A stretch of 64,000 nucleotides of DNA from Acinetobacter pittii ATCC 19004 = CIP 70.29 (GCF_000369045.1 NZ_KB849796.1:319529-383528), one strand, 5' to 3'. Shown: positions 26,551-36,154, numbered from the stretch's first letter. Program-made: numbers and translations. Notes: generated from the sequence alone by a model not told the origin.

Positions 26551-27462
26551 ATGAATATATCAAATGTTTGGAAATATTATTTTACAGAAACTTTTCTTAA
26601 GACAACAATTCGTAAGCCAAGCCAGCTAAATTTGCCGGCTACTACCTTGCGCCCTGTGCTAGATCAGATGTGTCGCGTTTTCCCACGACAAAAAAATGTA
26701 TCCGTGCGCCCGATTCGACTAGCAGGTATTAAAGGTGAAGAAATCAAACCGCAAGATTCTGCGACTCAACTGATTTTTCACATTCACGGCGGCGCTTTTT
26801 TCCTTGGTAGTGTCAAAACACATCATGCTTTTATGACTGATTTAGCTGCCCGTACTCAAATGCAGATTATTCATGTGGACTATCCACTTGCACCTGAACA
26901 TCCCTATCCTGAGGCAACCGAAGCTTTATATGACATCTATCAGTCTTTGGTGGTACAAGGTATTCAGCCGAAAGATATTATTTTATCGGGTGATTCATGC
27001 GGGGCAAATTTAGCGTTAGCACTTTGCTTGCGTTTGAAAGAACAACCTGAACTCATGCCGAGTGGCCTGATCTTGTTGTCTCCATTTTTGGATTTAACAC
27101 TCACGAGTGAGTCTCTTCGGTTTAACAAAAAGCACGACGCCTTATTATCTATTGAAGCCCTACAAACAGGTACTCAGTACTATATAGGCAATCATATCGC
27201 AGCTGATGACCCACGTGTTTCACCTATCTTCGATGACTTGCATGGCCTACCACCAACTTTGGTTCAAGTGGGTTCTAAAGAAATCTTATTAGACGATGCC
27301 AAGCGTTTTAGAGAAAAAGCTGAAGATGCTGGCGTTAAAGTTCAATTCAAACTTTATACGGGCATGTGGCATAACTTCCAGATGTTTAATGCATGGTTTG
27401 ATGAAGCTAAACAAGCATTGGCAGATATTGCTGAATTTGCCCACGAACTCGATAAAACTTAA
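26551..27462 (+). CDS. Alpha/beta hydrolase, hormone-sensitive-lipase family
   Basis: A 303-residue esterase/lipase of the HSL (family IV) group. The oxyanion-hole motif is HIHGGAFFLG. The nucleophile elbow is LSGDSCGANLA, with serine near residue 149. The acid lies in VGSKEILLDDAKRF and the catalytic His in MWHNFQMF. No signal peptide is seen, so it should act in the cytoplasm on short-chain esters; the substrate is unknown. It diverges from the DUF2147 gene across a 152-bp gap. Confidence 0.9.
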   Translation: MNISNVWKYYFTETFLKTTIRKPSQLNLPATTLRPVLDQMCRVFPRQKNVSVRPIRLAGIKGEEIKPQDSATQLIFHIHGGAFFLGSVKTHHAFMTDLAARTQMQIIHVDYPLAPEHPYPEATEALYDIYQSLVVQGIQPKDIILSGDSCGANLALALCLRLKEQPELMPSGLILLSPFLDLTLTSESLRFNKKHDALLSIEALQTGTQYYIGNHIAADDPRVSPIFDDLHGLPPTLVQVGSKEILLDDAKRFREKAEDAGVKVQFKLYTGMWHNFQMFNAWFDEAKQALADIAEFAHELDKT

Positions 27463-27636
27463 TTTATTTATAAATGATGTGAATAGGCCTCAAAACTTTT
27501 CACATCATTTTCTTTATAAAAAGTCATCATATATAAATTGAAAATCATGTTATGTTTAAAATATAAATTATTGAAACAATCCAATTTTAGGATGGTCTAA
27601 CAAAGAGGCATCTATATTTAGGAGCCCTTATTTATT

Positions 27637-28830
27637 ATGAAAAATCGTTTAATCACTTATCCCGTAAATAGAATAAAACAGGTGATAATCGATTTCATCC
27701 ACAATAATCACATCATCAACTGGACGCCATTACAAAAAAGCGCACTGATGCTCACACTTGCTTGCGCAATGAATTTCAGTTGGATTTTATGGAAAGGCTA
27801 TATTTTAATTACACCAAGTGTCTGGCAATGGGCAAATTTACCTTTAGTTGAATCACAAATCTGGCTCAATTTATTTACCTTATTTTTATTAGTCCTTTTG
27901 ATTATTCCATGTTACCGCTACAAAAATGATGAATGGGCTCAACGAATTATTCCTTTCATTAGCGTGCAGTTCTTTGCACTTATGCTATGTCATGATGGAT
28001 ATTTAATTGGCAGTATCAGCCCTGCCACTATGGTCGGTTATGTGGGTACGATTGGGGTGGGTCTGGTGTTATTTGACCGTAAAATTGTTTATAGCGCTCT
28101 TGTACCTGCCACAATTATTTTAACTGTATGTACATATTTAAGTATGACAGGTGCTTTAGCGTATGCACCTTTATTTAATTTTAGAGCCATGGATCATGTC
28201 CAAACCAATTCTTTCTGGTTAGGAAGTATGGCTTTTTTTATTATGCCTATTTTATTGGCCTGTTTTGTTTTATTTGAAATATTACTCACCCAATGGCGTC
28301 AGCGAGAAACTTATATTCAACGTTTAAGCCAAATCGACCCATTAACTAATGTATTAAATAGACGTAGTTTAAACATGCATTTGGAGTCCCTACACCAACA
28401 ACAATTTGATTATGCTGTGGTACTTCTTGATATCGATCATTTTAAAAAAATTAATGATATATACGGCCACCATCAAGGTGATCAAGTCTTAATTGAAATT
28501 GCTCAATGTCTTTCTGAGAATTTACGTAGCGAGGACATTATTGGTCGATTTGGTGGAGAAGAATTTATTTTACTACTCCCCCATACAGATATTATTCAAG
28601 CAGAGAAAATTGCTGAGCGTTGTCGCCAAGCCTTGCAAGAATTACCTGTTTTTACCGCTCAAAATAATCCTATTCACATTAGTGCGAGTTTTGGAATAAG
28701 CAGTTCAGCTTTTGCACAAGATCCTTATCTGGTTATTCGGCAGGCTGACCAAGCACTTTATGCGGTAAAAGCTTCGGGACGTAATCAGGTACGTACATTT
28801 CATCAGACCGAAACTATTGATACTTTATGA
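27637..28830 (+). CDS. Membrane-bound diguanylate cyclase
   Basis: A 397-residue inner-membrane protein. About six hydrophobic helices (residues 25-225) precede a C-terminal GGDEF domain (about 235-390). The active site is GGEEF (RFGGEEFILLLPH), and an RxxD inhibitory I-site (RSED) lies five residues before it, so c-di-GMP synthesis with product feedback is expected. The signal sensed by the membrane part is unknown. The stop overlaps the 3' end of dsbD by six bases in convergent orientation, with no terminator between them. Confidence 0.9.
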   Translation: MKNRLITYPVNRIKQVIIDFIHNNHIINWTPLQKSALMLTLACAMNFSWILWKGYILITPSVWQWANLPLVESQIWLNLFTLFLLVLLIIPCYRYKNDEWAQRIIPFISVQFFALMLCHDGYLIGSISPATMVGYVGTIGVGLVLFDRKIVYSALVPATIILTVCTYLSMTGALAYAPLFNFRAMDHVQTNSFWLGSMAFFIMPILLACFVLFEILLTQWRQRETYIQRLSQIDPLTNVLNRRSLNMHLESLHQQQFDYAVVLLDIDHFKKINDIYGHHQGDQVLIEIAQCLSENLRSEDIIGRFGGEEFILLLPHTDIIQAEKIAERCRQALQELPVFTAQNNPIHISASFGISSSAFAQDPYLVIRQADQALYAVKASGRNQVRTFHQTETIDTL

Positions 28831-30651
28831 TTCTTTGAATTTTGCCAAACTCGCGAGTTGCTGCAAAAGCTCTTGTTGACTAAAAGCGCCCGTTAAACGT
28901 AAAGCACGAATCTCTTTTTGCTCTGGGCTTAAAAATAAATAGGTCGGTGGTCCTAAAATATTCCACTGCTTGAGTAGCGCTTCATGCGACTGGTCATAAT
29001 GGCTCAAATCAAGCTTAATTAAATAATAAGGTGCAAGAGCAGATTGAACCTCTGGTGCTTTTAAAATACGGTGCTCAATCGGTTGGCAGGCAACACACCA
29101 ATCTGCGTAGATATCAACCACAATAGCTCGGTCAGTAGGTGCTGCCGCTAAAATTTTCTCAAAGTCTGCTGCACTAGTCGCAATATGCCACTCGGCCATA
29201 TGATTAGAACTTTGCAAGGTTCGATTTTGAATATGTTGATATTGGTTATAGGCTACAAAAGGGGTAACGATTAACAATAAAATCGCGTAGAGCCATTGTA
29301 GTTGCCCTTTTTTCCAGAAAAACTGATAAACAGCATAGGTTATAAAAGCAAGGCCTAATACGAGGCTAAGCACTTGCATGCCCAAATCTGGCAGCAAAGG
29401 ACGAATAAAATAAAGACTTAATCCCAACATCAGAAAAGCAAAAATTACTTTAATCTGATGCATCCAGTCGCCCGCTTTAGGCAAGAATTTTGCCCCTAAA
29501 ATACTTGCCAGCAATAGCGGAATTCCCATTCCAAAGCCTAGGCAGAATAAAAGCAAAGCACCTTGCCACTGATTTTGCGTTTGAGAAATAAATAATAAAG
29601 TTCCAGCGAGAGGTGCGGTCATACAAGGCCCCACCAAAAGCGCAGAAACGACACCCATAACCCCAGCACCGACCAAAGTACCGCCTTGTTGCATTGACTG
29701 AATACGGTCAAGTCGGTTTAACCATGTCTGAGGTAAACGAAGCTCAAACAAACCAAATAAGTTCAGAGCAAAAACAATAAACAGCAAACTAAAAGCAATT
29801 AAAGTTGCTGGCTGTTGTAACCAGCGTTGGAAATTTAAGCCTGCCGAAGAAGCAATTAAACCTAAGCCTGCATAAACCAATGCCATGCTACACACAAAAG
29901 TAAGCGCAATGGTCCAAGCCTTTAAACCTTTATGTTCTCGAATAATCAGCGAAGTTAAAATAGGAAGCATCGGTAAAGAACATGGCGTAAATGCGAGCAA
30001 CATACCTAAACCTAAAAATAATAAAACTCCATACCAAAGCGAGTGTTCAATTAACTTGGCTGACCAGATCTGATCTTGTGCAATTTGAGGTGTAGTCGTA
30101 TCAGCTGCTGTCTCTGTACTCTGCTCTTTTTCTAAAGATTCTGAACCCGAGGAAGTGTCGGATTGTGTATTCGCTAAATCTAGTAATCTTTTTGGCGCTG
30201 TTCCTGCTTGGTTTTGCACACCCACCAAGCCATCTGCATCGGTTTGAAACTCAATGGTTTGAGGTGGATAACAAATACGGTCTTTGGCACAGCCCTGCCA
30301 AGTCACACTATAGTGCTCTGACGGCTTAGTCTTAATTTGGAAATTAACTTGATGGTAGTAAACCTGACTTTGCCCATAATTTTCATCATATTGGGCAACC
30401 GCTTTAGGTAACTTTAAAGTTAAAGGTTGAGTACCTTGTTGTACGGAAAATTTATGCTGATAAAGATAGTAATTTGGCTGAATCTGCCAAGACAAACTCG
30501 CAGTATGCGGCTCAGAAGATTCAACCGAAAATGAAAAAGCTTGTTCGGGTGAGAGTAGCTTATCTTGCGCAGAAACCAACTGGCTAAACACACAAACAGC
30601 AACTGCTAGAAAATAAAGAATTCCCTGATGAATAAGCTTTTTCATTAACAT
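28825..30651 (-). CDS. dsbD: Thiol:disulfide interchange protein DsbD
   Basis: Inner-membrane reductase that passes electrons from cytoplasmic thioredoxin to periplasmic DsbC/DsbG-type proteins. At 608 residues it has all three parts. The periplasmic alpha domain follows the signal and contains the cysteine pair in CAKDRICYPP. The eight-helix beta domain has cysteines in FTPCSLPMLP and VGPCMTAPLAG. The C-terminal thioredoxin-like gamma domain has WCVAC. A linker rich in Ser/Thr/Glu joins alpha and beta. It follows an outer-membrane protein gene by 18 bp, so the two are likely cotranscribed. Confidence 0.95.
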   Translation of the reverse strand: MLMKKLIHQGILYFLAVAVCVFSQLVSAQDKLLSPEQAFSFSVESSEPHTASLSWQIQPNYYLYQHKFSVQQGTQPLTLKLPKAVAQYDENYGQSQVYYHQVNFQIKTKPSEHYSVTWQGCAKDRICYPPQTIEFQTDADGLVGVQNQAGTAPKRLLDLANTQSDTSSGSESLEKEQSTETAADTTTPQIAQDQIWSAKLIEHSLWYGVLLFLGLGMLLAFTPCSLPMLPILTSLIIREHKGLKAWTIALTFVCSMALVYAGLGLIASSAGLNFQRWLQQPATLIAFSLLFIVFALNLFGLFELRLPQTWLNRLDRIQSMQQGGTLVGAGVMGVVSALLVGPCMTAPLAGTLLFISQTQNQWQGALLLFCLGFGMGIPLLLASILGAKFLPKAGDWMHQIKVIFAFLMLGLSLYFIRPLLPDLGMQVLSLVLGLAFITYAVYQFFWKKGQLQWLYAILLLIVTPFVAYNQYQHIQNRTLQSSNHMAEWHIATSAADFEKILAAAPTDRAIVVDIYADWCVACQPIEHRILKAPEVQSALAPYYLIKLDLSHYDQSHEALLKQWNILGPPTYLFLSPEQKEIRALRLTGAFSQQELLQQLASLAKFKES

Positions 30652-30669
30652 AAATTTAAATTGCTTCGA

Positions 30670-31437
30670 TTAGAACAAGAATGCCACGCCTAAGCCACCA
30701 TTGTAGCTTTTGTCTTGGCCCTCTAAATCAACCCCGATACTTGCATCGAGCTGAGTACGATCATTTACGGCGTAGACTAAACCTGTCCCTAAACCATATT
30801 CGTAGTCTTGGCTTTCAGCTTTACGGTAAATAAACTCAGAATAACCTGACAGCTTACCTGCGATTTTATAATCAATCGTTGGAATTGCAGTTACTGCCCA
30901 GTTACTATTTTGTACTTCGTAGCGCATGGTAATTGATGTGCCGACTAAGTCATTATATTTATAAGCGACTGCTGAACTTAAGCTATAAATATCGTCATGT
31001 GCAGTAAATTCATCATTTCCAGTGGCAATGATCGCTTCAGCTAGCACAGCCATTGATAAGTTTTCATCTTTTAGATCAATTGCTTTTTTCAAACCAATGC
31101 TGACATCACCAAAGCCTGAAGTGTCATGTTTTTTACCAGCACGTTTAGTTTGAGTCCATGCTGGACCTTGCCAACCTAATTGTAATTCCAAACCATCAGC
31201 TAAACCGGTACGGAATAACATATCTTCATTTACAGTTACGGTTTTTTCTTTGACGCCATCAACCGTTGACTCTGTATAAGTTGCACTTGGCAAACCTTGT
31301 TCCCAAGCCAATTTACCAACCGGAGTAATCCCTGTTCCAATACCAGCACCGGGGCGGTCAAAAGAGAACTCTGCAGCAAAAGTACTTCCTGCGGCAACAG
31401 TGGTCAAAGCAAAAGTTAAAATTTGAAACGTTCTCAT
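30670..31437 (-). CDS. Outer-membrane beta-barrel protein (MetA-degradation type)
   Basis: A 255-residue exported protein with a signal peptide (MRTFQILTFALTTVAAGSTFAAEF). Alternating amphipathic strands end in the aromatic GGLGVAFLF, as expected of an outer-membrane barrel. The repeats with FGDVSIGLKKAI and YEYGLGTGLVYAVNDRTQLDASIGVDL resemble the Phenol_MetA_deg transporter-like family; this match is by pattern only. ATG 31437 has GGA upstream and is preferred to the TTG at 31449. It sits between the ankyrin gene (12-bp gap) and dsbD. Confidence 0.75.
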   Translation of the reverse strand: MRTFQILTFALTTVAAGSTFAAEFSFDRPGAGIGTGITPVGKLAWEQGLPSATYTESTVDGVKEKTVTVNEDMLFRTGLADGLELQLGWQGPAWTQTKRAGKKHDTSGFGDVSIGLKKAIDLKDENLSMAVLAEAIIATGNDEFTAHDDIYSLSSAVAYKYNDLVGTSITMRYEVQNSNWAVTAIPTIDYKIAGKLSGYSEFIYRKAESQDYEYGLGTGLVYAVNDRTQLDASIGVDLEGQDKSYNGGLGVAFLF

Positions 31438-31449
31438 TCTATTATCCAA

Positions 31450-31995
31450 TCAAGTAGTTAGTTCTTTTGACATTTTTGCCCCATGTTGGCGCAATAATTC
31501 TAATGTTTCACGCTCTTCTTGAAGCGCTTCTGACCAGTCTATTTCATCAAAGTCACAATCAAAGAACAACTGACTGATTGAAGATAAAATAGTGAGTCCC
31601 TCTTCATCGCGTGTGTTTGGATCAACTTTTTCATTTAATAAACGTTGAACAGCTGGCGCACATGCCGAGCTTGCCGCATCCCATAAAGGACCATAAAACT
31701 CTTCTGCATCCCAAAGGTGTACATTCGCTTTGGCTTGAATCAAAGCTTCGAGAATATCGAGATAAACTTGTAATGATTGTTGCTTTTCTTCTTTTGATAG
31801 TGGTGTACCCGCTTCATAAGCTTCTGATACATCTTCCCACCATTTAAAAATTCCATCACAAATGATTGATACAGGTGGCCCTTGTTCCGGATCAATAAAG
31901 TTCGGATCAAGTCCTTCAGCAAGTAATTTTTGCACTTGCGCGAGTTCTAATTCTTCTATGGCTTTAATTAAAGCTTGCTGCTGGGTGGTTAACAT
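31450..31995 (-). CDS. Ankyrin-repeat protein
   Basis: A cytoplasmic protein of about 181 residues without signal peptide. Ankyrin-like units are visible at QALIKAIEELELAQVQKLLAEGLDPNFID, LEALIQAKANVHLWDA, APAVQRLLNEKVDPNTRDEEGLTILSS and LELLRQHGAKMS. The protein is acidic. It is a binding-type fold with no known partner. The ATG at 31995 has GAGAG six bases upstream; an ATG two codons earlier is possible. First gene of a probable ankyrin, outer-membrane protein, dsbD operon. Confidence 0.8.
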   Translation of the reverse strand: MLTTQQQALIKAIEELELAQVQKLLAEGLDPNFIDPEQGPPVSIICDGIFKWWEDVSEAYEAGTPLSKEEKQQSLQVYLDILEALIQAKANVHLWDAEEFYGPLWDAASSACAPAVQRLLNEKVDPNTRDEEGLTILSSISQLFFDCDFDEIDWSEALQEERETLELLRQHGAKMSKELTT

Positions 31996-32112
31996 GACCA
32001 TCTCTCAAAAATATATTAGGACTATTATGCCTAATCTCTTCTGAAGATTTTAGAGGTTGATTGCATCGCATTGCAAACCTAATGTTGTGAATAGTTTTAT
32101 TTTCATCAAATA

Positions 32113-32138
32113 TAAAAAAAAGCCCCGAAGGGCTTTTT
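32113..32138. terminator. Terminator
   Basis: AAAAGCCC-CGAA-GGGCTTTT, flanked by A- and T-runs. It lies just past the stop of the minus-strand hibernation-factor gene. Confidence 0.88.
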
Positions 32139-32149
32139 AGCATTTTAAA

Positions 32150-32500
32150 TTAAACTTCATCATCAATGAATTCTGGTTGACCACCTCTCGGGTGTTCTTT
32201 TTTCTCAAAAGTATGTTCAAGGCTACGTTTTAATTTTTCAATCGCGCCATGAATCGAGGCGTCAATATTTCCTGCTTTATGATGTACTGCAACTGGTTTC
32301 AAACCTGAAGGACGCGCTTCAATCATACAGTGGATATCTTTGTCACCACCTTTGTCCCCATTTTCATCACTAAAATGAACCGAAAAATGCGTAATACGTT
32401 CGCTATGACGTTGGAATTCTTGAGTAAGTTCTGCACGTACATAAGTAATTAAACGTTCGCTGTTATGGATGTTTTTATCTGTGCGGATTTCAATATTCAT
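32150..32500 (-). CDS. HPF/RaiA-family ribosome-associated protein
   Basis: A 116-residue protein of the ribosome hibernation factor family (MNIEIRTDKNIHNSERLITYVRAEL..., then CMIEARPSGLKPVAVHHKAGNIDASIHGAIEKLKRSLEHTF). The beta-alpha-beta-beta-beta-alpha layout with basic residues fits binding to the 30S decoding centre. A His/Arg-Gly-Gly, acidic C-terminal tail (HPRGGQPEFIDDEV) follows the fold. It is not next to rpoN as classical hpf is, so it is probably a second, stress-related paralogue. GAGG upstream supports ATG 32500; the longer frame is not family-like. Confidence 0.82.
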   Translation of the reverse strand: MNIEIRTDKNIHNSERLITYVRAELTQEFQRHSERITHFSVHFSDENGDKGGDKDIHCMIEARPSGLKPVAVHHKAGNIDASIHGAIEKLKRSLEHTFEKKEHPRGGQPEFIDDEV

Positions 32501-32752
32501 AAATACCATCCTCTCTTTCTTACTGTGGATCTTTTCTATGCAAAACTTTTTTATGTTGGCATGTTTTAAGCATGCATGAACTGACTTCAATTGTACATTT
32601 TGATGGTGTAATGGTTTGTTATCTCCTGACTTAAACGTACTGCTTTTAATTTATTTTGAAGATCTTCATACCTTCAATATCAGTCCATCTATAAAAATAT
32701 GCAAGCTGATTTTTTAAATTTTTATGAAAAATTGAACAAAAGGAGAGCAATC

Positions 32753-33718
32753 GTGTCCAAATCTTATCTATCTGGAGCAGAGCTTATTGAGCAAATCCAG
32801 AAGTCTCCTTATTCACGTGATTTAATCGGATATCACGGACAACCGCCACAAGTTAAATGGCCTAATAATGCCAAGGTTGCTGTGCAATTTGTTCTTAATT
32901 ATGAAGAAGGTGGCGAAAAACATATAGAGCATGGCGATGATGGCTCAGAACAGTTTTTATCAGAGATTATTGGTGCCGCAAGTTACCCAGCTAAACATAT
33001 GTCGATGGACTCTATGTACGAATATGGTTCACGTGCTGGTTTTTGGCGCATTCATAATGAGTTCCAAAAGCGCAAACTTCCAATGACCATTTTTGGGGTT
33101 GCAATGGCACTTGCCCGCAACCCTTATATTGTAGAAGCGATTAAGCAAGCTGATTACGATGTAGTTTCTCATGGTTACCGCTGGCTTCACTATCAAGATA
33201 CCGATATTGAAGTCGAAAAACAGCATATAGAACAGGCTTTAACTGTCTTAGAGAACCTGTTTGAAAATAAAGTGATAGGTTGGTACACCGGACGTGACAG
33301 CCCCAATACACGTCAGTTACTCGCAGAGTTTCCACAATTACAATATGACTCAGATTATTATGGTGATGACCTGCCTTTTTGGACAACGCTTACCAATGCT
33401 GATGGCACATCACGCGCTCATCTGATTATTCCTTATACTTTGGAATGTAACGACATGAAGTTCTGTTCACCAGGCGGCTTTAATAGTTCAGAACAGTTTT
33501 TTCAATATTTGAAAGATAGTTTCGATGTGTTGTATGCAGAGGGAGAAACTGCACCAAAAATGATGTCGATTGGAATGCATTGCCGCATTTTAGGGCGTCC
33601 GGGCCGTTTTAAAGCACTACAGAAATTTCTCGACTATATCCAAATGCACGATCGGGTCTGGATATGTCGTCGTCAAGATATTGCTGAACATTGGTATAAA
33701 AATCACATAACTAAATAA
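32753..33718 (+). CDS. puuE: Allantoinase, PuuE type
   Basis: Cofactor-independent allantoinase of the polysaccharide-deacetylase fold. It opens the allantoin ring to allantoate. It is about 321 residues, starting at GTG 32753, which has a perfect AAAGGAG seven bases upstream; the frame opens at 32699 without a ribosome site. Family sequence is clear: YSRDLIGYHGQPPQVKWP, VQFVLNYEEGGE, YEYGSRAGFWRI, SHGYRWLHY, WYTGRDSPNTRQLL, YDSDYYGDDLPFW, SIGMHCRILGRPGR. It heads the plus-strand puuE-uraD-uraH-permease run. Confidence 0.95.
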   Translation: MSKSYLSGAELIEQIQKSPYSRDLIGYHGQPPQVKWPNNAKVAVQFVLNYEEGGEKHIEHGDDGSEQFLSEIIGAASYPAKHMSMDSMYEYGSRAGFWRIHNEFQKRKLPMTIFGVAMALARNPYIVEAIKQADYDVVSHGYRWLHYQDTDIEVEKQHIEQALTVLENLFENKVIGWYTGRDSPNTRQLLAEFPQLQYDSDYYGDDLPFWTTLTNADGTSRAHLIIPYTLECNDMKFCSPGGFNSSEQFFQYLKDSFDVLYAEGETAPKMMSIGMHCRILGRPGRFKALQKFLDYIQMHDRVWICRRQDIAEHWYKNHITK

Positions 33719-33817
33719 TTGATTTTTAATTTTCAAAATTCTTAAGCGAACCAAAACTCGCTATTGGCACTGTTATTGCTAAAACTCTATATCAAGACAA
33801 CGAGTTTAGGAATAACA

Positions 33818-34321
33818 GTGTTTTTAGCCGAGTTTAATCAAGCCCCACCAGAACAACTCAAGACTTTGTTAAAAAACTGTGTCCACATTCAAGCATGGGC
33901 TGAAAAAATCATCTCAAATCGCTCCTATTCAACAAAAGCATCTCTTTTGGAATATGCAGAACAATTAAGTCAAATGTGGTCATGGCAAGAGATTCTGGCA
34001 GCATTAGCCACCCATCCAAAAATTGGTGAACGCCAAGCTAAAAAACAACTCAATGCAAAAGAGCAGAATTTTTCATCTAAAGAACAAGCTGGCATTTCTT
34101 TAGATGAACAAACACAACAAGCTCTGCTTCAAGGTAATCTTGATTATGAACAAAAGTTTGGCTTTATTTTTTTAATTAAAGCAGCAGGCCTCAGTAGCGA
34201 TGAAATTTTAAAAAAGCTACATGAACGACTACAAAACGACTTGGCTATCGAAAAAACAATTGTACATGAGCAACTCGCAGCGATTGCTCTATTACGTCTA
34301 TCTCAGGAAATACAAGCATGA
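33818..34321 (+). CDS. uraD: OHCU decarboxylase
   Basis: 2-oxo-4-hydroxy-4-carboxy-5-ureidoimidazoline decarboxylase gives S-allantoin, the third step from urate. It is about 167 residues from GTG 33818 (TAGGAA five bases before). An all-helical fold is expected. The catalytic motif is THPKIGERQAKK, with the conserved His. KEQAGISLDEQT...L..GNLDYEQKFGFIFLIKAAG is also family-typical. Its stop overlaps the uraH start (ATGA), so the two are translationally coupled. Confidence 0.94.
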   Translation: MFLAEFNQAPPEQLKTLLKNCVHIQAWAEKIISNRSYSTKASLLEYAEQLSQMWSWQEILAALATHPKIGERQAKKQLNAKEQNFSSKEQAGISLDEQTQQALLQGNLDYEQKFGFIFLIKAAGLSSDEILKKLHERLQNDLAIEKTIVHEQLAAIALLRLSQEIQA

Positions 34322-34641
34322 TCAGCACTCATATTTTAGATACGAATTTAGGCAAACCGGCTGCAGATGTAGAAGTGAAGTTGTTTCATGCAGCAACCCA
34401 TGAGCTGATAGCGACAGCAACCACTAATCAAGATGGTCGAGTGAGTGATTTTGGAATAACAGACTTTGCAGAAGGTGCTTATCAGCTTGAATTTGAAATT
34501 GCTCCTTATTTTTCATCGCAGCAAGTCAAAACTTTTTTTCCACGTGTTTGTATCCAATTTTTTGTAGAAGACGTCAATCAGCATTATCACATTCCTTTAC
34601 TGATCAGCCCGTTTGCTTACTCCACTTATCGCGGTAGCTAA
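34318..34641 (+). CDS. uraH: 5-hydroxyisourate hydrolase (transthyretin-like)
   Basis: Hydrolyses 5-hydroxyisourate to OHCU. The 107-residue transthyretin-fold protein begins MISTHILDTNLGKPAADVEV, has TNQDGRVSDF in the middle, and ends with the diagnostic YRGS tetrapeptide, which builds the active site. His in HILDT and the C-terminal residues are intact. No signal peptide, so it is cytoplasmic. It overlaps uraD by four bases. Confidence 0.96.
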   Translation: MISTHILDTNLGKPAADVEVKLFHAATHELIATATTNQDGRVSDFGITDFAEGAYQLEFEIAPYFSSQQVKTFFPRVCIQFFVEDVNQHYHIPLLISPFAYSTYRGS

Positions 34642-34665
34642 CTCAATTATAAATAGGAGAAAAAT

Positions 34666-36033
34666 ATGAATCATCAGCAAAAAAATGCAATTTCTCCAGA
34701 GCATGAATATTTAGGAATTTCCAAAAGTTTTGCTTACGGCTTACAGCATGTGCTGACCATGTATGGTGGCATTGTAGCCCCGCCTTTGATTATTGGAACG
34801 GCAGCTGGCTTAAGCTCAGCACAAATCGGAATGTTAATTGCAGCGGCCCTATTTGTAGGTGGATTGGCAACCCTGATCCAAACAATCGGAACCAAATATT
34901 TAGGCGCAAAATTACCTCTCGTACAGGGTGTATCTTTTGCGGGTGTGGCCACCATGGTCGCCATTATCACTACAGGCGGTGGTTTACCTGCTGTCTACGG
35001 CGCGGTCATTGCTGCCTCTCTAATTGGACTATGCCTTGCGCCTTACTTTTCAAAAATTATTCGTTTTTTCCCACCTGTTGTGACTGGATGCGTTATCACG
35101 ATTATTGGTCTATCTTTGTTACCCGTTGCGATTCGCTGGATGATGGGCGGCAACAACAAAGCGCCTGACTGGGGTAGCGTAGAAAATATCTCTTTGGCAC
35201 TGCTGACCTTAGGCATTGTGATTGTTCTAAATATGCTGCCGCAAGCAAGCATTCGACGTTTATCAATTTTGTTGGCTATTGTGGCTGGTACTATCCTCGC
35301 CTACTTCATGGGTTTTGGTGATTTTAGACAGGTGAGTTCAGGCGCATGGCTGCAATTTCCCCACCTATTTGCATTCGGTTTACCGACTTTCGAGCTAAGT
35401 GCAATTTTATCGATGCTAATCGTTACCTTAGTGATTATGACGGAAACCACAGCCGATATTATTGCTGTAGGAGACATTGTAGGAACTGAAGTCGATTCAA
35501 AACGTATCGCCAATGGTGTTCGTGCAGATATGTTCTCAAGTGCTTTTGCGCCTATCTTTGGTTCGTTCATGCAAAGCGCTTTTGCCCAAAATGTTGGGTT
35601 AGTTGCAATTACGGGCATCAAAAGCCGATTTGTAGTCGCAGCAGGTGGTGTCATTCTGATTATTTTAGGTCTACTACCTATTATGGGTCGTTTGATTGCA
35701 GCGATTCCAATGCCCGTACTTGGTGGTGCAGGTTTGGTCTTGTTTGGGTCGGTTGCAGCGAGTGGAATTCGCACTTTGGCAAAAATAGATTATAACAATC
35801 AGAAAAATTTAATTATTGTCGCGACCGCTTTATCAGCTGGGATGATCCCAATTATTAACCATGAGTTTTATGCTCATTTCCCAGTTTGGGTACAAACTTT
35901 GTTCCATTCGGGCATTAGTTCAACTTGTATCTTTGCTATCTTATTGAATTTATTATTTAATCATTTACCTTCATTTCGTAGCTCGCGTACCCCGCATTTG
36001 AGCCAAACAATAAACACAAGAAATACTCATTAA
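34666..36033 (+). CDS. Nucleobase:cation symporter-2, probable urate/xanthine permease
   Basis: A 455-residue inner-membrane transporter of the NCS2/NAT family with about 12-14 helices. Family signs are YGLQHVLTMYGGIVAPPLIIG (helix 1), LPLVQGVSFAGVATM, MTETTADIIAVGDIVG (the conserved acidic motif in helix 8) and QNVGLVAITGIKSRFV. Glu and Gln in the last two regions bind purine in relatives. The urate-catabolic neighbours make urate or a related oxopurine the likely substrate. A TAGGAGAAAAAT ribosome site precedes the ATG, 24 bp after uraH. A terminator follows. Confidence 0.9.
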   Translation: MNHQQKNAISPEHEYLGISKSFAYGLQHVLTMYGGIVAPPLIIGTAAGLSSAQIGMLIAAALFVGGLATLIQTIGTKYLGAKLPLVQGVSFAGVATMVAIITTGGGLPAVYGAVIAASLIGLCLAPYFSKIIRFFPPVVTGCVITIIGLSLLPVAIRWMMGGNNKAPDWGSVENISLALLTLGIVIVLNMLPQASIRRLSILLAIVAGTILAYFMGFGDFRQVSSGAWLQFPHLFAFGLPTFELSAILSMLIVTLVIMTETTADIIAVGDIVGTEVDSKRIANGVRADMFSSAFAPIFGSFMQSAFAQNVGLVAITGIKSRFVVAAGGVILIILGLLPIMGRLIAAIPMPVLGGAGLVLFGSVAASGIRTLAKIDYNNQKNLIIVATALSAGMIPIINHEFYAHFPVWVQTLFHSGISSTCIFAILLNLLFNHLPSFRSSRTPHLSQTINTRNTH

Positions 36034-36049
36034 AGATTTACTTTTTAGC

Positions 36050-36075
36050 GCCCCACCTCGGTGGGCTTTTTTTTA
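36050..36075 (+). terminator. Terminator after the permease
   Basis: CCCAC-CTCG-GTGGG, followed by CTTTTTTTT. It ends the puuE-uraD-uraH-permease unit. Confidence 0.88.
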
Positions 36076-36154
36076 ACCGTTGATCAAATTTGGCTTCATT
36101 TTTGCTTAAGACCCTGTATCCTTAGCGTGCTTTATTTGGGGGGAGATCATTTAA

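Noticed and set aside
35301..35774. A 157-codon minus-strand frame inside the permease gene
   Set aside because: It is a low-complexity Ile/Ala/Thr-rich shadow of a membrane protein gene with no start signal.
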